A stretch of DNA of 36,714 bases, taken from positions 1-36,714 of the forward strand of contig JAEYXN010000286.1 in assembly GCA_023431285.1 (NCBI GenBank), in the 5' to 3' direction. Within the stretch, counting starts at the first letter, position 1; every line of letters starts with the position of its first letter. This DNA is from Bacteroidota bacterium (lineage in GTDB: Bacteria; Bacteroidota; Bacteroidia; Cytophagales; Cyclobacteriaceae). This document shows positions 33,734 through 36,714 of this stretch, in pieces. Both the position numbers and the translations under genes were made by a program. The notes beneath the pieces are model-generated. The model had not been told where the DNA came from, did not search any database, and was given only the letters and a program-made list of their open reading frames with translations.

Positions 33734-33807
33734 CCCGACCTCGGAGACGAATAAAATTCCTCGTCGGGATCAGTTAACACCTGATCCATTTGTTAAAAAA
33801 GTGTTAA
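33734..33807 (+). other. Cluster of inverted repeats; possible pseudoknot in a 5' region
   Basis: CCCGAC (33734-33739) pairs with GTCGGG (33763-33768). Next, GATCAG (33768-33773) pairs with CTGATC (33781-33786) around the 7-base loop TTAACAC, and that whole loop is complementary to GTGTTAA at 33801-33807. The last two pairings together describe an H-type pseudoknot, or alternative hairpins, if transcribed. TGTTAA also occurs twice, 11 bases apart (33791, 33802), so a protein operator is the main alternative. Confidence 0.4.
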
Positions 33808-33881
33808 TCGTTCATAAATTGTATTAATTTACTGAAACAAAAAATATTATTACGGCGTTTGCTAAGCAACCTGGGCTTATC

Positions 33882-34235
33882 ATGAAAAAGAATCACTCCT
33901 TAATAATAGGCGGCTGTTTGTTCTTAACGCTTCTATGCGCCGCAGGAGTTGATGTAAACGCACAGGAATCCGGACGACCAAGCTTTGACGCTTACGAGAA
34001 AGATCCAGCAGAACGTGTGTTTTTTACACGTTCAGACTCGTCTGCCTCCTCAATCCTCCCCCGCAAGGACTCTTCATCGTTAAGGACTTCCTTCAAACGC
34101 AACGTATATAAACCCGCGCCTGTCGCCCCTAAAGAAAAGAACCGTCCCACAAATACGGACGACGATTCAGTGCTCTCCTTCAACTTCCTCTACTACCTCA
34201 TTCAGAAATACAAAATGCAGGATATCGTAGACTAA
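33882..34235 (+). CDS. Small exported protein of unknown function
   Basis: This 117-residue protein has a clear signal peptide (MKKNHSLIIGGCLFLTLLCA..., probable cleavage after VNA at about residue 27). The mature part is Ser/Lys/Pro-rich and probably disordered (SSASSILPRKDSSSLRTSF, then YKPAPVAPKEKNRPTNTDDD). It ends in an ordered hydrophobic segment, SVLSFNFLYYLIQKYKMQDIVD, which looks like the functional part. No known domain is recognised. The 150-base region before it is rich in inverted repeats. It is followed after 53 bases by the TonB-dependent receptor gene; both share the upstream word ATTTGTTAA, but each may have its own promoter. Confidence 0.75.
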   Translation: MKKNHSLIIGGCLFLTLLCAAGVDVNAQESGRPSFDAYEKDPAERVFFTRSDSSASSILPRKDSSSLRTSFKRNVYKPAPVAPKEKNRPTNTDDDSVLSFNFLYYLIQKYKMQDIVD

Positions 34236-34288
34236 CTTTTTTTGGTCCACGTATCAATTATTCAATTTGTTAACTCATATTTGCAACG

Positions 34289-36670
34289 ATGTTGCATATA
34301 GTGTTAATAAGACTGGCCTTATTGATCGGAATAGTCCTTTCCGGAGTCTTTACACACGCACAAACTAATTGTACAAACCGCCTCGCAGGACTGGTTGAAG
34401 ACGAGAATGGTGAGCCACTACCTGGAGCAACGATATTGATTCCATCACTTTCTGACGGGACCGCCAGCGATGCTGAGGGTAGGTTTCAGTTCGATAACCT
34501 TTGTCCGGGGGCGTTTTCGATCGTGATCAAATTTGTAGGATATGCTGATCACAATATTCAGGTCCGGGTGCCATCCAACCGAACCGTTGTAATTAAGCTG
34601 AAATCAGTGGCCAGAATGCTTCATGATGTCGTGGTTCAGGACCAGCATTCGAAAAACCATTCCTTTACACAAGCACTTGGGATACTCACGGAAGATCAGC
34701 TTATCCAGTCAAGAGGGAAAGCGCTTGGCGAAATCCTTGAACAGCTTCCCGGGCTGCAAAGCATTTCAACAGGGAACTCCATTTTTAAACCTGTCATCCA
34801 TGGGTTGTCCGGACAGCGTGTACTGATATTGAATAATGGACTCCGTCAGGAAGGTCAGCAATGGGGGCTGGAACACGCACCGGAGATAGATTCCTACATC
34901 GCCTCAGAAATAGAAGTCGTCAAAGGATCAGAGGCCGTACGTTACGGATCAGATGCATTGGGCGGCGCCATCATCATCAGCACACCCAAACTACATCTGG
35001 GCTCAGGGACCGGAGGCGAATTCCACACAGGGTTCTCTACAAACAACAGAGGCTTATCTTTCTCGGGAAACATAGAGAACGGTTTCCACAAACATTGGGC
35101 ATGGCGCGCTCAGGGAACGCTTAAGAAAGGGGGAGACTACCATGCGCCGGATTACAATCTTTCCAATACCGGGGCGGAGGAGTATGACCTTTCGTTCGCG
35201 ATCGGATACGGAAAAGGAGGCAAGTCTATTGAATTATATGCGAGCTCTTTCAATACAACTATCGGCATACTCCGTAGCGCACACGTTGGTAACCTGAATG
35301 ATCTTCAGCAGAGTATTACGTCGTCGCAGCCATGGTTCATCAACGATTTTGCTTATGAAATCGGCAATCCACGACAGCAGACCGGACACCATCTGATCAA
35401 ACTGGCAGGTAGCCTGGACGTTAGTGAGCGTGCACAACTACGGGTGGTTTATGGCGCGCAGTATAATCAAAGAAAGGAATTCGACGTGCGCCGCGGAGAT
35501 CAGAGCATCCCTTCTATATCATTTGATCTGCTTACCCATAGCGTTGACGTTACACTGGACCATGGAAACGGCCCGTGGTCTGGAAGCGTTGGCGTTACAG
35601 GAATACTGAAAGACAACTTCAATGAACGCAGCGCGGGTCTCCTCCCTGATTATCGGCAAGGAAATATCGCTTTATACGCTTTGGAAAAATGGAAACACAA
35701 CAAGTGGCTACTGGAGGGTGGACTGAGAGTCGATAAACAATTCTTCCGTGTCTGGATGTTTGATGAATCCACGTTGATCACTCCCGCTTTCGACGTTTCA
35801 TACTTTTCAGCATCGGCAGGAGCTACATATCGCATCAGTGATATGGCGCGGATAAACACTCATGCTGCTCTCGCTTCACGACCTCCACACATCAGTGAGC
35901 TCTTCGCGAATGGTCTTCATCATTCCGCAGCATCTATAGAACGCGGTCTCCTTATTCAAGACGAAGGCGTTATCATCGATAACACTGAAATCAAAAAAGA
36001 GAGATCGATACAATGGGTGAATACATTCCATTACAACCGAGGGTCCACCTTCCTGGAGCTCACCGTTTATGCAAATTATCTTCGTGACTACGTGTACCTT
36101 TCACCCTCAGGCACTCAGCTGACCATACGTGGATTCTTCCCAATCTTCGAACATCGTCAAACGGACGTTTTGATGAAAGGAGCTGACCTGTTCTTTGCGC
36201 AGAACCTCACACGTCGTGTATCGTGGACCTCCAAGTATTCATATGTCTCTGCCGACAATCGCGAAGACACCGGCAGACTTCCATTCATCCCTCCGGCGCA
36301 ATGGGACAATGCAATTACCTACAAGAAGAAAAACGTTGGAAAATGGAAAGACTTCTTTGTCACCGGTGGTCTCGCTTATGTATTCTCACAGGATAAGGCT
36401 CCCCGAACCGTTCTTCCAGGAAATGTAACCAATGCAGACCTCGCGGAAACCTTTGACTTCATGGACGCCCCGGGATCATATGCGCTGGTGCGGCTCGAAG
36501 CAGGATCGACACTTTCGGTTGGCAATAAAGATTTACTCATCTCTGTCGGAGTCGACAATCTGCTTAATACTTCTTACAGGAATTATCTGAACCGGTTACG
36601 ATACTATGCCGATGAAGCCGGGAGAAACATCTCATTACGAATCAGCTACAAGTTTCACTCGCATGACTAA
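34289..36670 (+). CDS. TonB-dependent outer-membrane receptor
   Basis: This 793-residue protein has a signal peptide ending near THAQ (about residue 25). A carboxypeptidase-regulatory-like beta domain follows (about 30-110: LAGLVEDENGEPLPGATILI and FDNLCPGAFSIVIKFVGY), then the plug (about 125-235: ALGEILEQLPGLQSIS, VLILNNGLRQEGQQWG, EIEVVKGSEAVRYGSDALGG) and a 22-strand-type barrel to the end (ISLRISYKFHSHD). It is not a SusC-type receptor: it is shorter and no SusD gene is seen. The ligand is unknown; a metal complex, siderophore or vitamin is likely. The next gene starts inside its stop region, so at least one exported partner is cotranscribed. Confidence 0.94.
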   Translation: MLHIVLIRLALLIGIVLSGVFTHAQTNCTNRLAGLVEDENGEPLPGATILIPSLSDGTASDAEGRFQFDNLCPGAFSIVIKFVGYADHNIQVRVPSNRTVVIKLKSVARMLHDVVVQDQHSKNHSFTQALGILTEDQLIQSRGKALGEILEQLPGLQSISTGNSIFKPVIHGLSGQRVLILNNGLRQEGQQWGLEHAPEIDSYIASEIEVVKGSEAVRYGSDALGGAIIISTPKLHLGSGTGGEFHTGFSTNNRGLSFSGNIENGFHKHWAWRAQGTLKKGGDYHAPDYNLSNTGAEEYDLSFAIGYGKGGKSIELYASSFNTTIGILRSAHVGNLNDLQQSITSSQPWFINDFAYEIGNPRQQTGHHLIKLAGSLDVSERAQLRVVYGAQYNQRKEFDVRRGDQSIPSISFDLLTHSVDVTLDHGNGPWSGSVGVTGILKDNFNERSAGLLPDYRQGNIALYALEKWKHNKWLLEGGLRVDKQFFRVWMFDESTLITPAFDVSYFSASAGATYRISDMARINTHAALASRPPHISELFANGLHHSAASIERGLLIQDEGVIIDNTEIKKERSIQWVNTFHYNRGSTFLELTVYANYLRDYVYLSPSGTQLTIRGFFPIFEHRQTDVLMKGADLFFAQNLTRRVSWTSKYSYVSADNREDTGRLPFIPPAQWDNAITYKKKNVGKWKDFFVTGGLAYVFSQDKAPRTVLPGNVTNADLAETFDFMDAPGSYALVRLEAGSTLSVGNKDLLISVGVDNLLNTSYRNYLNRLRYYADEAGRNISLRISYKFHSHD

Positions 36671-36714
36671 CAATCTGAAAAGACGAATAACTTTTGTTTT
36701 GTTGATAGCAGGGA
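36663..36714 (+). CDS. Start of an exported protein gene, cut by the window edge
   Basis: An ATG at 36663 overlaps the end of the TonB-receptor gene (stop at 36668-36670) in another frame. The 17 visible codons read MTNNLKRRITFVLLIAG: a basic start followed by a hydrophobic core, as in a signal peptide or lipoprotein signal. The frame is open to the window end. Small exported proteins often follow such receptors in Bacteroidota and may help bind the ligand. Identity cannot be decided from 17 residues. Confidence 0.55.
   Translation, partial: MTNNLKRRITFVLLIAG

Noticed and set aside
1..36714. tRNA, rRNA, CRISPR arrays, insertion sequences, phage or other mobile genes
   Set aside because: No cloverleaf, repeat-spacer pattern, transposase, integrase or target-site duplication was recognised in the gaps, and composition looks even across the window.

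Overview
The window looks like a chromosomal segment of a Bacteroidota member, most likely of the order Cytophagales. The evidence is a fused murF-alr gene, a TonB-dependent receptor with an N-terminal carboxypeptidase-regulatory-like domain, the nadC/DUF4783 pair, a LETM1-related protein, several matches to the Bacteroidota -7 promoter element TAnnTTTG, and an almost complete lack of strong Shine-Dalgarno sites. The genus is not determined. No rRNA, tRNA, CRISPR array, insertion sequence or prophage was seen.

Layout. Bases 1-6314 read forward: the 3' end of a PolB-like 3'-5' exonuclease, RNase R, a trans-isoprenyl diphosphate synthase, a NupG-like nucleoside transporter and a Gfo/Idh/MocA oxidoreductase. 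Bases 6326-8416 read in reverse: a glycosyltransferase and an ECF sigma factor whose 3' end overlaps a small anti-sigma-like gene by 80 bases. Bases 8597-11946 read forward: an acidic-tailed small protein and UvrA. ProC (reverse) is divergent from glutamate dehydrogenase and a MATE transporter (forward). Bases 15720-19652 are a reverse block: a beta-propeller lipoprotein, a DUF3253 protein, a 372-base gap without a clear gene, RecX, a YcxB-like membrane protein, NadC and a DUF4783 protein. Bases 19834-24153 are a tight forward operon: GpmI, a lipoprotein, an ABC exporter and a Fur-family regulator. TerC follows. Bases 25350-30705 read in reverse: a LETM1-related/TerB-like protein, PurE-PurK and FeoA-FeoB. 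A 56-residue small gene at 30773-30943 then faces MurF-Alr and CsaA. The right end carries a small secreted protein, a TonB-dependent receptor and the first codons of another exported protein.

How the genes relate. Most are housekeeping genes: nucleic-acid turnover and repair (exonuclease, RNase R, UvrA, RecX), amino-acid, NAD and purine synthesis, glycolysis, cell-wall precursor synthesis and isoprenoids. There is a metal theme: feoAB with an operator-like palindrome at its promoter, a Fur-family regulator, TerC (a family linked to manganese efflux) with a palindrome at its promoter, and a TonB-dependent receptor of unknown ligand.

I did not find a convincing large undescribed system. The best leads are small: the conserved-looking 56-residue protein, palindromes placed at the predicted transcription starts of feoA and terC, two palindromes before uvrA (which has no ATG start), a possible RNA pseudoknot before the secreted-protein gene, the deep sigma/anti-sigma overlap, TerC beside a TerB-like protein, and two convergent gene pairs that share a CTAG double stop.
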